Source of the DNA: Dallia pectoralis
Lineage: Eukaryota > Chordata > Actinopteri > Esociformes > Umbridae
Reading direction: 5' to 3'
Assembly (NCBI GenBank): GCA_029465975.1
Contig: CM055748.1
Span: forward strand, 4,545,888 to 4,609,887
Length of the DNA stretch: 64,000 nt
This document shows positions 50,704 to 63,330 of the stretch, one piece after another; positions within the stretch are counted from its first letter, which is position 1, and each line of letters opens with the position of its first letter. The translations under genes were made by a program, and so were the position numbers. Below the pieces are notes generated by a model. The model ran no database searches. It was not told the DNA's origin and saw only the letters and a list, made by a program, of their open reading frames with translations.

Positions 50704-52481
50704 TCCCTGTCGACTGGGTTAGTGCGTCATTCCGCTACGTGGCATATCCTCCACCTTTCTGTTTTCTTCTCGTTAGCATCACCCCTCCTTCCCTGGTTGA
50801 CCCCTGCGCCCCTGTCTCTCAGCAAATGGGGACATGAAGCTCCGGCTGGGGTTGTATGACTCAGCGCTCTAAACTCTCAAGTGGACGTGCCATGTTATCA
50901 AGTCCCCTCCCACTGTGCACCAGCGTCTGTCTGTGTGTGTGTGTGGTTGTGTGTGTGCATGGTAAGGTGTGTGTGTGCTTGTTTGTGTGTGACATAGGTA
51001 GAGGGTGCACCGTCGGGGGTTAGAGAGTTTGCGTTCAGCCAGTTCACCTGCGCTCCGCTCAGCAATCCCCCGTGAACGCGGCGAATACGCTCTCGCACAT
51101 CCAATCCGACTCCTCAGACCTCCGCCTGCTCCGTCCTCCGTCACATACATCGCTCTGCACACAGCTAACGAGGAGAAAGGGAGAAAAAGGGGAAGGTTGC
51201 GAGATTGAGAGAGACTGTACATGGCGTTTGTGTGTGTGAGTGTGTGTCAGTGCGCGCGTATGTCCAGCCCTCGCTGTGGGGGTGCCTGTTATTATTAGCA
51301 CCTCAGTCACCATGGAAACAATTTCAGTTATACTAATCAGCATTATAAGGAGAGCACCACCAACATGTTTAACTGGCAGAGTTAGAAACCCGAGAGAGAG
51401 ACACAGGGAGGAAGATGGAAGATGTGCGCTGAAGGAGTGAAAGGGTGAGATGTGTGGCAGGGTGTGAGCGTAAGAGACACGCTGCTGGGTAAAAGAGCGA
51501 CGAGAGAGAGAGAAGGCTGAACAGGGGAGTGGATAGGCGACCTCACACTAAAAATAAAACTCATATCACAAGTCCCAGCGCGTCCTGCAGCTCTCGGCGT
51601 GTTCGCGACAGCTCTGACCTCACACTGCTCCTGAGCGATAACTTCACGACGCACCAGAGCACTCTAGGCCTGACCTTTAACCTGCTGCAGCTATCGCTAA
51701 TGCTACTCGCTAGTATCTGCAGTTATAGCTAATGCCATTTGTTGAAGTGGAGCTAAAGTCACTTTCTCCAAATATTTCAGCTCCTCCGAAAAACAAGTTA
51801 TGTTGTTCAAATGGGGATCTCACACTGTGTCACCTCGGCGTATATCATGGCTACGGTTCAGGTGTGTAAGCATGGCATTTGGGAAGCACTGTTCTGTGTA
51901 GAATGGGCTGTTTTTCATTTGAAATGTTTTACGATTTCAGACTCAGACAGGTTACTGTTGCTCCCTGGTATTTTTTTACAAAACAAATTCATGAAAATAG
52001 TTGCATGTTCCCCGGGAGCACAGCAAAGACGCGGTACAGCGTGGGACCGTGTAGGCCCGAGGCCATTTGATTAAAGTAAAAACATAAAAGTAAGATAACG
52101 AGAACCAAACGAACACAGTGGAAACTCGTTGCACGACTCTCTATGCGGCGTTGAGCGGCTGCTGGGGTTCGTCAGGTGAGGGGTGAGGTCGACGTCCGAA
52201 CTCGTTAGCAGTCTGTAGGAGAGAGAACACATAAAAGATGCTACGTTCCTTCTTTCTCTTGTTTCTCTCCCTTCCTTTTGTACCCCGACGCATTACTTTT
52301 GACCTGAGGCAGGTGTGAAGGAGGGAGGAAAGCCCTCCTTTATGCCTCTTGCATGTTCTGTAGGGCAGCCGCACCCACCTCTTGTGCGCTCACCGGCACA
52401 CGCTCGCCGAACTCGGTGCAGAGTGATGCTCAGGGCCGCGACGCCACACCATGCAAACAGTTTTGCCAAACATGCATTATG
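50704..52481. other. Noncoding DNA with moderately CpG-rich patches
   Basis: CpG-containing patches at about 51010-51135, 51575-51660 and 52370-52450 without clear splice signals. TG-rich at 50928-50990. Short 'agctaatgc'-type repeats at about 51690-51735 resemble the composition of the array at 52.5 kb. No gene recognised. Confidence 0.45.
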
Positions 52482-52990
52482 CGTTACCTATAGCTACGTT
52501 ACCTCTGGATAATTTAGCTCTAGCTACGTTACCTCTGGATAATTTAGCTCTAGCTACGTTACCTATGGATACTTTATCATTAGCTACGTTACCTCTGGAT
52601 ACGTTACCTCTAACTACGTTACCTCTGGATAATTTAGCTCTAGCTACGTTACCTATGGATACTTTACTTCTAGCTACGTTACCTCTGGATACGTTACCTC
52701 TAACTACGTTACCTCTGGATAATTTAGCTCTAGCTACGTTACCTCTGGATACTTTATCATTAGCTACGTTACCTATGGATACTTTATCATTAGCTACGTT
52801 ACCTCTGGATACGTTACCTCTAACTACGTTACCTCTGGATACGTTACCTCTAACTACGTTACCTCTGGATAATTTAGCTCTAGCTACGTTACCTCTGGAT
52901 ACTTTACCATTAGCTACGTTACCTCTGGATACTTTACCTCTAACTACGTTACCTCTGGATACTTTACCTCTGGCTACTTTACCTCTATGT
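52482..52990. repeat. 30-bp (2 x 15) minisatellite, about 17 copies
   Basis: The 30-bp units are made of two related 15-mers ('tacgttacctctgga', 'taatttagctctagc' or 'tacgttacctctaac'). The period is constant, so one plus frame (LATLPLDNLA-type) is open for 194 codons. Its far end decays into 'agctac'-like sequence by about 53,030. No start context or gene signals support coding. Confidence 0.96.
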
Positions 52991-53439
52991 AATTCTAGCT
53001 ACAGCCATTTCTATATCTGTGACTGTACCACCTAGCAACAACTATTGCTACTTTAAATAGGTACAGCTATTTTTGTCACTATAAGAAATTGCTATTGCAA
53101 ATATCACCAGCTCTGGCTATAGCACATCTTACGATTTGTAGCGTATTCCCGGGGTGATGAGCTATTACTTAAAATAGCAGTCTATAGCATGCCTGTAACC
53201 TATTGAAATCAGCACTTAATTGCCTATTTAAGTCACTCATGTCAAAAATGTCTACTAAATTGACTTAAATGTAAAATGTAATGTGTTAGCTTAGTACAGA
53301 TCCCTCAGCCGGCTTTTCCGCATGAAGCACACTGAGAGCAGATGGTTTGGCTAGCCCTACTGAATATGAATGAGGAAACTGACTAGAGTGGGGAGAGAGA
53401 GTGATAGAGCCATAACAGTTTGAAGAGAGACATAGAGAG
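52991..53439. other. Noncoding DNA with a SINE-tail-like end
   Basis: At about 53250-53281 'gtctactaaattgactta' plus 'aatgtaaaatgtaa' resembles the tail 'gtctgctaaatgacttaaatg' of salmoniform SINEs. No head is seen. The call as a SINE relic is weak. Confidence 0.4.
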
Positions 53440-53815
53440 AACGAGGTAGAGAGAGGTAGAAACAGACTTGTGTGAGGAGAGCGAGAGAAGTAGAGAGAGG
53501 TAGAAAATGACTAGTGTGAGGAGAGAGAGAGAAGTAGAGAGAGGTAGAAACTGACTAGTGTGAGGAGAGAGAGAGAAGTAGAGAGAGGTAGAAACTGACT
53601 TGTTTGAGGAGAGAGAGAGAAGTAGAGAGAGGTAGAAACTGACTTGTGTGAGGAGAGAGAGAGTTATAGAGAGGTAGAAAATGACTAGTGTGAGGAGAGA
53701 TAGAGTTAGAGAGAGTTGGACTATATAGTGAGTAGTGTGAGGAGAGAGAGAGGTAGACTATATAGTGACTAGTGTGAGGAGAGAGAGTTAGAGAGAGGTG
53801 GACTATAGTGTATGA
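53440..53815. repeat. ~44-bp purine-rich minisatellite, about 8 copies
   Basis: Unit: (GA)n, 'agtagagagaggtagaaa', 'ctgacttgtgtgagg'. Later copies are shortened and carry 'ggactatatagtg' in place of the central part. Confidence 0.92.
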
Positions 53816-54126
53816 ACGTGGCTGGCAGTGACAGGAGAGAGTTAATAAAAGAGTGCTCAGGTGAAGATTAATTTAACTTAATCCATTTCCTTATTAATCT
53901 ATTCCCCTTCCTCTCTGTCTCCTCACTAGCTGCTTGTTTCACCTTCTTTTATTCTCTCTTCCTTTGGTTTTAGGAATTATGAGAGCAAAGTAGGAGTGCT
54001 TTGGTGGTGTTCTGAGCTGTGATGCTAGGGTCTGGGATTACAATAATACTGTTTAGGTGTGTCTGTGTGCCTGTGTCTGTATGAACCCGGGTGCACGTGT
54101 AATTAGAGAAGCTCGGAAGAGCATGC
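53816..54126. other. Noncoding DNA
   Basis: Unique sequence, nothing recognised. Confidence 0.45.
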
Positions 54127-54385
54127 ATATGTGCCAGTGTGTGTTGTGTGTGTGGGTGTTGTGTGTGTTTTGTGTGTGGTTTTGTGTGTTGTGTTTGTGT
54201 GTGTGTGGTGTGTGTGTGTTGTGTGTTTTGTGTGTATGTTGTGTGCGTGTCTTGTGTGTTGATTGTATGTGTGTGTGTGTTTGTGTGTGTGTGTCTGTGT
54301 GTGTGGTTTTGTGTGTTGTGTTTGTGTGTGTGTGTGTTGTGTGTTTTGTGTGTATGTTGTGTGCGTGTCTAGTGTGTTGGTTGTA

Positions 54386-54419
<34 letters not shown>

Positions 54420-54454
54420 TTTGTGTGTGTGTGTGTCTGTGTGTGTGTGTGTGA
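54127..54454. repeat. TG-rich array with internal duplication
   Basis: A degenerate TG tract. A segment of roughly 100 bp ('ggttttgtgtgttgtgttt' ... 'tgtatgttgtgtgcgtgtc') occurs at about 54178-54275 and again at about 54305-54398. Confidence 0.9.
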
Positions 54455-55074
54455 GGGCTAATGAGTGGTAGAACAGCCAGCTGTGCGATGCTGGTCAGAG
54501 ACGGGCTCGGTCTCTCTGGGGGGCCAAACGCTGTCCTCTGATCACCCTGTGGCCGCTTGCTAGTTCAAAGTCACTGGAGAAAACCGGAGAAGCGGAGGGA
54601 GGGAACGAGGGAGAAGGGCAGGAGGAGGTCCGGGTGATGTGTACCAACCCCCTGGTGTCAAACTCTCCCTCGGGCCTCTCTCTTCTGTTTCCTTCCCTCC
54701 TTATTCTGCTATCTCTCCTCTTCCCTCCCTCGGTGCCTCCACCTCTCTTGACTCTATCAGTTCCTTTCCCTCTCCCCCTTCCCGCCTCTGTCCCCCTCCG
54801 AACCCGAGGCAGATAAAGGGCTATTGCGGGGAGCGCTTTGTAAAGCCTGCCTGCGGAATTAGACATGAAAGCTCTTTCAGCTACAGCGGGCGCACCGCCT
54901 GCTCGTATCGGACACATCGGGGCTCGATTACTTTCCCCTTATCTTATCTGGCTGGGCAATGGAGCGGCACTGTGATGGATGGCTCATGTCTGGAGGACAG
55001 TGAGTCCACTGCAAGGCTCCCATTCTGATCAGTCCTACTCATATCCACAGACAATAAACGAGAGCGACGAAAAG
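54455..55074. other. Noncoding DNA, GC-balanced, possible conserved element
   Basis: At 54810-54990 the sequence has mixed, non-repetitive composition and three GATA-type sites: AGATAA at about 54811, and two overlapping TTATCT sites near 54937-54948. No coding frame is convincing. It may be a conserved regulatory element, which cannot be judged from one sequence. Confidence 0.35.
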
Positions 55075-55288
55075 AGACTAGGGAGAAGAAAAATAAGGGA
55101 GACAAAAGAGGGAGACAAAAGAGGGAGACAAAAGAGGGAGACAAAAGAGGGAGACAAAAAGAGAGACTTAAGAGGAAGACAAAGGGAGAGACAAAAAGAG
55201 AGACAAAAGAGGAAGACAAAGGGAGAGACAAAAAGAGAGACATAAGAGGAAGACAAAGGGAGAGACAAAAAGAGAGACAAAGGGAGAA
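55075..55288. repeat. Purine-rich minisatellite (13-bp, grading to about 39-bp units)
   Basis: Begins with 13-bp 'agagggagacaaa' units, then becomes a longer unit 'agaggaagacaaagggag' plus 'agacaaaaagagagaca', repeated three times. It is almost purine-only apart from the C in GAC. Confidence 0.93.
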
Positions 55289-55699
55289 GTGGCAATGTCT
55301 AGGATATGGGAATTATGCACGCAGAACAGAAACTGTTTTATCACAAAGGTTTCAACTTTGACTGTCGGATTTTAAGGCTTATTCCTTGAAATATGCCAAT
55401 TAACATGCAATTAAAAAGGATAAGGTTGATAGTTTTCGAGGAAGGGGGAGAGAGACAGGAAGGGAAGGGGGAGATGGAACGATTGCCGAGTTCTGAGACG
55501 GATCCTTTTATCATCCATCGGTGTATTCAGAGCTGATATCAACAGGCCAATCAAATCTACGAATGCATAATTACTCACCCGCTGGCCCCTCCCACAGCAC
55601 TCTTTTCTGCGTTCGTGCGGCATCTCTTCCGAAGTTTAAATTATTTATGATTTCATCAGTTGGAGCGGTAAGAGACATGCCGCAGCTGGTCCCTGTCAC
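55289..55699. other. Noncoding DNA
   Basis: Unique sequence, nothing recognised. Confidence 0.45.
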
Positions 55700-55804
55700 A
55701 AACACACACAAATATAACTGCACTCGAAACACACACATAACTGCTCTCGACACACACACACATATAACTGCACACGATACACACACACACACACACACAC
55801 ACAC
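55700..55804. repeat. CA microsatellite with 3-fold ~27-bp repeat
   Basis: Three copies of 'ataactgcactcgaaac'-like sequence, each followed by (CA)n. The last (CA)n spans about 55780-55804. Confidence 0.88.
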
Positions 55805-56526
55805 ATGCAGACTTCCTGTCATTGGTATATGTGTTGTCCTAGTCTTAAAAGACGGAGTATCCATCTACCAACCAGAAACCTCCTACACAGGCCGTCAAGC
55901 CTTCCTCTACGATCCTGATCACAGTTCATTCTGTTGATTGACTCTCACTGACCCTAACAAGAAGTGAGAGAGAGCGAGGAGAGTGGAGGGAGGTAGAGCG
56001 AAATAGCGAGACTCAGAATGAGAAAGAAAGAAAGAAAAAGTGGAGCCGCAAGCGAGGAGTCAGCGATGTGGCCTTGGCCGGTCATTCGAGCACATTTTCT
56101 TTGTGTTTTACAGAACGATTTCAAAAGTGTTTTTCAAAAGCGTTTTTCGAAAGTTTTCTTTTTAAGTGTTCTATAGAGTGTTTTCTAAATTGTTTTCTCG
56201 GTGAATAGAGCTCTTATATAAAGTCTCCCTCAGTGGGGGAGCAGTGACGGGGCGAATCTAGGTGAAGGGGTGTAGAAACAACAGCCAAAAGTTTCTCTAG
56301 GCGTGTGTGTATGTGTGTGCGACGTAATGTCACACACCCCATCAGTGTTCGACATTTGACCAGGTGGAGTTAAACGTCCTAACTTTGTGTGTGTGTGGTT
56401 CTGTTTAGAGAGGGAGCTTTTAGTTTTCCACAGAAGCATCCAACGCAATGGTTACCATGGAAATAACAGAACAGAATTAGCAGGTTTTATTTCGTTGGCT
56501 GGTCTGTGAGGGTGTCTTGAGCGTAG
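55805..56526. other. Noncoding DNA
   Basis: A T-rich 'gtgttttt' degenerate tandem at about 56125-56200. Nothing else recognised. Confidence 0.45.
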
Positions 56527-56535
56527 GTGTGTGTG

Positions 56536-56574
<39 letters not shown>
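56527..56574. repeat. (GT)n microsatellite
   Basis: GT run with one GC interruption. Confidence 0.95.
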
Positions 56575-56577
<3 letters not shown>

Positions 56578-58170
56578 AATGGGGGTGATGGATGGATTGT
56601 TTGTTTTGGATAAATGCATTATTAGTAGAGCCAAGCTCTACTCTGGTCATCAATGTGTGTTTGACCAGACAATGAAATCTAAACCCCAGAGAGCGGGGGG
56701 GGATTCACGCGTGCATGTGTGTGTGTGTGTGCACGTATCGTGCATGTGTTCACGTCTTTCAGCGTTATTAAGGAATGTGCTGTTTTCAGGTGAAGGTATC
56801 AAGTACCAAGGGAGAGACTAGATACAGAGGCACTAAGATCAGCTCTTTAAAGGAAACCAACTCTGCAGAAAGACAGATACACAGAATCCTGGAGAATAGT
56901 AGAGTTAAAATCATTGGCAAAATAGAAGATAGGGGTAGAGAAGAAAAAGACAGACACACAGAGTCCCGGAGAATAGAAGAGTTAAAATCATTGGCAAAAT
57001 TGAAGATGTGTGTGTGTTGTTTGTGAATGCTCTGACTGCTTCCTGATGGACTCTGATAGCCGTTTAACTGTGTGTTTTTGTGTTTGCGTGCACATTATAA
57101 TACAGACAGACTGTATTGATTGTATTCCTTATTTTCATGTCATCTTCAGATTTCTTCCTACCTGTCAGTTTAAGAAAACAGAGTGGGTCGGGCTCGCTTC
57201 CTCCTCGGGGAAATAAGCGGCTCATTTGAATATCTGCAGGGCGGTTTGCTTAGCGATCTTTTTGGTGAAAACGTTGAGACGACTATCTTTCTAACTTATC
57301 TAATGTGGTCGACCATTCCACGTAATATATCTAGCTCTGGCCACTGGCTAGGATAGTGATGAACTCGAGTGTGATTTAAAATTGATTAAAACACTCGGCA
57401 GTTCTCAATTCTCTCCTCGTGGATTCCAGATGTTCCGGAGATTGCTCGCTTGATCTAACTTGTCCGTTAGCAACACGCAGAAAATTGCATCAGTGCCAAC
57501 ATGGCTGCGCTGAATAAATGACCTTTTCATGTGCTGCTAACAGTTGTAAATCCTTTAGCAGAACACTTCCTTCTTCATAGAACCCCGATTGCTTACTGTT
57601 TTACACAGAACTAAAAGAGACGTGGCATGTTTATCCCGAAAAAGAGTTGTATATCGAATTTATGCTAGATTTGATGTGGCTACCGTGTGTGTGCCCGATG
57701 GAACCCTGTGGGTCATTTTACAAAGCCTTTAAAAAACAGGACTCTGTATAGATCCAGAACATATTTTTCTATGGAGAGAACAAGATTAATTAGAGCCAGA
57801 GGATGGAGAGCGGATAAGGAGGAGATTGGGGTTTCTAGCCTGTCTCCCCTGCAGCGGGTCCACCTGTTGGAGAATTCTCTGGCCGTGTGTTAGCACGCCG
57901 TTGTCGTAGTAACGCTGGTGGAGAGCGAATGCTTCCGTGGCTCCGCAAAACTATCCTGTCGCCTAGGGAACTGCACAGAGATCGGAGGATTGAGTGACAG
58001 AGAGAGACACGCGGAAAGACAAAGAGGGACACTTTCAAGCAAGAGAGAGAGAAAAAACAGGGATTAATTCATGAAAGGATGGAGGACGAATCAATAATAA
58101 ATAGCTAATGTAAAAGTAAAAGGCTGTGTATGGGATCTTTAATAACCTCCGTCAGCTCTAGTCTGCTCTG
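56575..58170. other. Noncoding DNA
   Basis: A 60-70-bp imperfect duplication ('agacacacagagtcccggag', 'gttaaaatcattggcaaaa') occurs at about 56873-56930 and 56950-57005. No gene recognised. Confidence 0.45.
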
Positions 58171-58259
58171 GTAGTCAGGGGCTGGTAGTCAGGGGCTGGT
58201 AGTCAGGGGCTGGTAGTCAGGGGCTGGTAGTCAGGGGCTGGTAGTCAGGGGCTGGTAGT
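58171..58259. repeat. 14-bp minisatellite, about 6-7 copies
   Basis: Unit 'tggtagtcaggggc' in perfect tandem, ending in 'tggtagttaaaa'. Confidence 0.97.
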
Positions 58260-58348
58260 TAAAAAGGTTAAAAAGTTAATGGCGTAACAATGCAAACTGA
58301 TCCTTTTAATATTATATTATGCTCGAACAGTACAATGATGTACAGGAC

Positions 58349-59108
58349 GATGTGATATACAGACTGATGTGATATACAGCAGAGTGATGTGATATACAGA
58401 GTGATGTGATATACAGAGTGATGTGATATACAGAGTGATGTGATATACAGAGTGATGTGGTATACAGAGTGATGTGATATACAGAGTGATGTGATATACA
58501 GAGTGATGTGATATACAGAGTGATGTGATATACAGAGTGATGTGATATACAGAGTGATGTGATATACAGAGTGATGTGATATACAGAGTGATGTGATATA
58601 CAGAGTGATGTGATATACAGAGTGATGTGGTATACAGAGTGATGTGATATACAGAGTGATGTGATATACAGAGTGATGTGATATACAGAGTGATGTGATA
58701 TACAGAGTGATGTGATATACAGAGTGATGTGATATACAGAGTGATGTGATATGCAGAGTGATGTGATATACAGAGTGATGTGATATGCAGAGTGATGTGA
58801 TATGCAGAGTGATGTGCTATACAGAGTGATGTGCTATACAGAGTGATGTGATATACAGAGTGATGTGATATACAGAGTGATGTGATATACAGAGTGATGT
58901 GATATACAGAGTGATGTGATATACAGAGTGATGTGCTATACAGAGTGATGTGATATACAGAGTGATGTGATATACAGAGTGATGTGATATACAGAGTGAT
59001 GTGATATACAGAGTGATGTGATATACAGAGTAATGTGATATACAGAGTGATGTGATATACAGAGTGATGTGCTATACAGAGTGATGTGATATACAGAGTG
59101 ATGTTATA
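58349..59108. repeat. 17-bp minisatellite, about 44 copies
   Basis: Unit 'tgatgtgatatacagag' with single-base variants (gtgctata, gtggtata, atatgcag). The 279-codon minus-strand frame (SVYHITLYITSLCISHH repeated) reflects 3 x 17 = 51 bp without stops. Not a gene. Confidence 0.98.
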
Positions 59109-59288
59109 TGCAATTGTTTTCAGAACTAAACAACTGTAAATAATCTCAGGTTCCAAAGACTGATAGATAGTAATTAAGGGGCTGGCTGAACATATGGTTA
59201 CTCATGAGACTGGTTCTCGAGTTGGGATTTACATAATGATATTATTGGATGTTGACGGTTCTCTCATTAAGAATGAGAGAGACAGAGA

Positions 59289-59320
<32 letters not shown>

Positions 59321-59465
59321 AAGAGAGAAAGAGAGAGAGAAAGAGAGAGACGGATAAGATCGGTTTTCCTAATGTTTACACGTGTAATCCAGTCTAATAA
59401 AGGTTATTGAATAAAGAGAGGGAGGGTGTGTGTCTGCCAGTCTTGGCCCTCAATATACAGATATA
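59109..59465. other. Noncoding DNA with (GA)n
   Basis: A (GA)n-rich tract at about 59272-59350. Nothing else recognised. Confidence 0.5.
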
Positions 59466-60019
59466 CACCAATCGGCCATAACATTATGACCATTATGCCT
59501 AACATTGTGTGGGTCCCCCTTTTGCTGCCGTACAGCTCTGACCTATCGAGGCATGGACTCCACTAGACCTCTGAAGGTCTGCTGTGGTATCTGGCACCAA
59601 GACATTAGCAGCATATCCTTTAGGTCCTGACAAATGTGAGGTGGGCATTTGGAGGCCTTGTCAACATCTTGAACATCTTTGTTGTGTTCCTCAAACCATT
59701 CTTGAACCATTTTTGCTTTGTGGCAGGGCGCATTGTCCTGGCCAAGGCCGTTAGGGAATATCATTACCATAAAAGGGTGTACGTGGTCCGCAATGATGCT
59801 TAGGTAGGCGGTACGTTTCAAAGAAACATCCACGTCTTTCTTTGACCAGTTCAGACCAGGAACACCCCACAAGAGCTGCCGTTTTGGAGATGATCTGACA
59901 CAGTCGTTGAGCCATCACAATTTGGCCCTTATCAGAGTGGCTCAGATCTTTAAGCTTGCCCATTTCCCCTGCTTATTCAGTTTCCCTGTCAGTGGTCATA
60001 ATGTTATGGCTGACCGGTG
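59466..60019 (-). pseudogene. Tc1-like transposon, internally deleted (554 bp)
   Basis: The terminal inverted repeats are recognisable: 'ggccataacattatgacc' near 59473 and its complement 'ggtcataatgttatggc' near 59993. On the minus strand the N-terminus starts at 59963 (MGKLKDLSHSDKGQIVMA, then QRLCQIISKTAALVGCS, the paired-type DNA-binding region). It runs directly into the C-terminal catalytic part starting around GLNWSKKDVDVSLKRTAYL and containing DHVHPFM, GQDNAPCHKAKMVQEWF, and SWCQIPQQTFRGLVESMPR. Most of the middle catalytic domain is missing and a frameshift joins the parts. The second catalytic aspartate region is partly kept (QDNAPCHKA). The element is dead but has both termini. Confidence 0.92.
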
Positions 60020-60021
60020 TC

Positions 60022-60098
60022 ACTGATGAGCCCAAACATAATGAACACTTACATGTGAAGCAAATAACATCTCCTGGTCATGGTGTTATGGCTAAGCT
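60022..60098. mobile_element. Second Tc1-type terminal-repeat pair (mini-relic)
   Basis: 'aaacataatgaacacttac' and 'catgtgaagcaaataaca' resemble the left terminus of the neighbouring Tc1 family. 'ggtcatggtgttatggct' resembles the inverted right terminus. Almost nothing lies between them, so this may be an extreme internal deletion product. Confidence 0.55.
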
Positions 60099-60522
60099 GT
60101 GTGTTCTATGTATAATGTATTGATATTTAGCTAACCAGGGACAATGGCTGGCACTGGGGTCAGGGATGGGGAACAGGTGTTCAAGTCTTCCTCTCCTATT
60201 CAAGGGTTGTCCTTACTTCAACTATCCATTTGACCTGTGTATGTTTGCAGTTGAAACGACTGGATCTGACGCGAGTTAGAGCAACCTTAGAGAGTGAGAG
60301 TCCAAAATCCAATTCATCGGAGCTCTGCAGCAGAATAAAACGAACCCCATAGTCAGAGTTGTTTTTTCGTGCCCACGCACGCGCACCTACGTCTCTGGTG
60401 GGTTACCGGGGTCAGTCCTTTCAACATGTACAGGCTGTTAATATCCACACACTGAACAACGCCTGCTGTTCTGCCCCGAAAATGAATTGTTTTAAGTTAG
60501 GCGCTGTGGGCTGCGCGAGCGT
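60099..60522. other. Noncoding DNA
   Basis: Unique sequence, nothing recognised. Confidence 0.45.
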
Positions 60523-60913
<391 letters not shown>

Positions 60914-61677
60914 TCGGTGGTGGATGTGTTGTTGACTCATGTCCTTTTCTTGAATGTAACTTTTCTTCTATGAGTTATTCTCCTTAGCCGACAGAGTCTG
61001 GTTCCTTTCTAGCTTTCTTTCAAATTTCATGGTTTTCCCTTGCCGCTGTGCATCAACTCTGTTGCTGCTTTCCCGTTAGGGATTCAGGCTGAGTATCTGC
61101 AAAAGCAATTTGTGACAACTGCTCATGTAAGAAGGGCTTTAAAAATCAATTTCATTTATTGCTTGATTGACTATCGATGGGTTACTGACGACCTCCACCT
61201 CAACGGTATGTGACTTCTTTTCTTTGACTCTGCTTCCGATCATGCATGTCGCCGAGGCAACTATTTTGATTCCAGGAACCGGATTTTTAGTGCGATACAA
61301 AAAATAGCATATGTTTAGTATGTTTGTCTGTTTGTTTCTCATTAGAAAGGTTTCTGTCTTTTACACGCCCCCGACCCCACCCCCCACCCATAGGATATCA
61401 GGTTCTGACCAGTCTTGTTGTTTCCTTCAGCGAAAACCGCTAGATTCTAAACCTTATCTATCAAAAGATATTACCCATAAAACTGGCGCCGCATTTTAAC
61501 ATTTGTAAAGCATATCACTACCGTTCTAACCCTATGCTAGTTGCAGACGGGATCGATAATAATGTGATTTGGCTTCCTAAGGAATTGCAGACCATTTATT
61601 GATTACATCTACCTTGCCAGTACACTACATCTAACAGGGTAAATAACATTTATTAATAGTTTCTGTTTAACCAGTGA
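60914..61677. other. Noncoding DNA
   Basis: Unique sequence with a C-rich patch at 61365-61390. Nothing recognised. Confidence 0.5.
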
Positions 61678-63330
61678 CTCAGGCTCAAGCACATACGCCA
61701 GACTGGCACACTGAGACAGCACATACGCCAGACTGGCACACTGAGACAGCACATACACCAGACTGGTACACTGACACAGCACATACACCAGACAGTAACA
61801 CTGAGACAGGACATACACCAGACTGGTACACTGAGACAGTACATACACCAGACAGTAACACTGAGACAGCACATACGCCAGACTGGAACACTGAGACAGC
61901 ACATACACCAGACTGGTACACTGAGACAGCACATACGCCAGACTGGCACACTGAGACAGCACATACACCAGACTGGTACACTGACACAGCACATACACCA
62001 GACAGTAACACTGAGACAGGACATACACCAGACTGGTACACTGAGACAGTACATACACCAGACTGGAACACTGAGACAGCACATACGCCAGACTGGCACA
62101 CTGAGACAGCACATACACCAGACTGGTACACTGAGACAGCACATACACCAGACTGGTACACTGAGACAGCACATACACCAGACTGGTACACTGAGACAGC
62201 ACATACACCAGACTGGTACACTGAGACAGCACATACACCAGACTGGTACACTGAGACAGCACATACACCAGACTGGTACACTGACACAGCACATACACCA
62301 GACTGGTACACTGAGACAGCACATACGCCAGACTGGCACACTGAGACAGCACATACACCAGACTGGTACACTGAGACAGCACATACACCAGACTGGAACA
62401 CTGAGACAGCACATACACCAGACTGGTACACTGAGACAGCACATACACCAGACAGTAACACTGAGACAGCACATACGCCAGACTGGTACACTGAGACAGC
62501 ACATACACCAGACTGGTACACTGAGACAGCACATACACCAGACTGGTACACTGACACAGCACATACACCAGACTGGTACACTGAGACAGCACATACACCA
62601 GACAGTAACACTGAGACAGGACATACACCAGACTGGTACACTGAGACAGTACATACACCAGACAGTAACACTGAGACAGGACATACACCAGACAGTAACA
62701 CTGAGACAGCACATACACCAGACAGTAACACTGAGACAGCACATACACCAGACAGTAACACTGAGACAGCACATACACCAGACACTAACACTGAGACAGC
62801 ACATACACCAGACTGGTACACTGAGACAGTACATACACCAGACAGTAACACTGAGACAGCACATACACCAGACACTAACACTGAGACAGCACATACACCA
62901 GACTGGTACACTGAGACAGCACATACACCAGACAGTAACACTGAGACAGGACATACACCAGACTGGTACACTGAGACAGTACATACACCAGACAGTAACA
63001 CTGAGACAGCACATACACCAGACAGTAACACTGAGACAGCACATACACCAGACACTAACACTGAGACAGCACATACACCAGACTGGTACACTGAGACAGC
63101 ACATACACCAGACTGGTACACTGAGACAGTACATACACCAGACTGGTACACTGAAACAGTACATACACCAGACTGGTACACTGAGACAGCACATACACCA
63201 GACTGGTACACTGAGACAGCACATACACCAGACTGGTACACTGAGACAGCACATACACCAGACTGGTACACTGAAACAGTACATACACCAGACTGGTACA
63301 CTGAGACAGCACATACACCAGACTGGAACA
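61678..63330. repeat. 30-bp minisatellite, 55 units without indels
   Basis: Unit: 'ctgagacagcacatacacca' plus 'gactggtaca'. The variable sites are few: cagc/cagg/cagt, gaga/gaca/gaaa, acacca/acgcca, and the last block tggta/tggca/tggaa/cagta/cacta. All 55 units from 61681 to 63330 are exactly 30 bp. The length is a multiple of three without stops, so one plus and several minus frames run open for over 380 codons. The longest plus frame starts at GTG, not ATG, and the common variants change amino acids, so coding is not supported. Confidence 0.98.

Noticed and set aside
52451..53035. 194-codon frame with regular LATLPLDNLA-type repeats, like a repeat protein
   Set aside because: Constant 30-bp satellite without gene signals. 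Its second half decays into noncoding sequence.
58317..59156. 279-codon minus-strand frame
   Set aside because: Repeat of 17 residues produced by the 17-bp unit.
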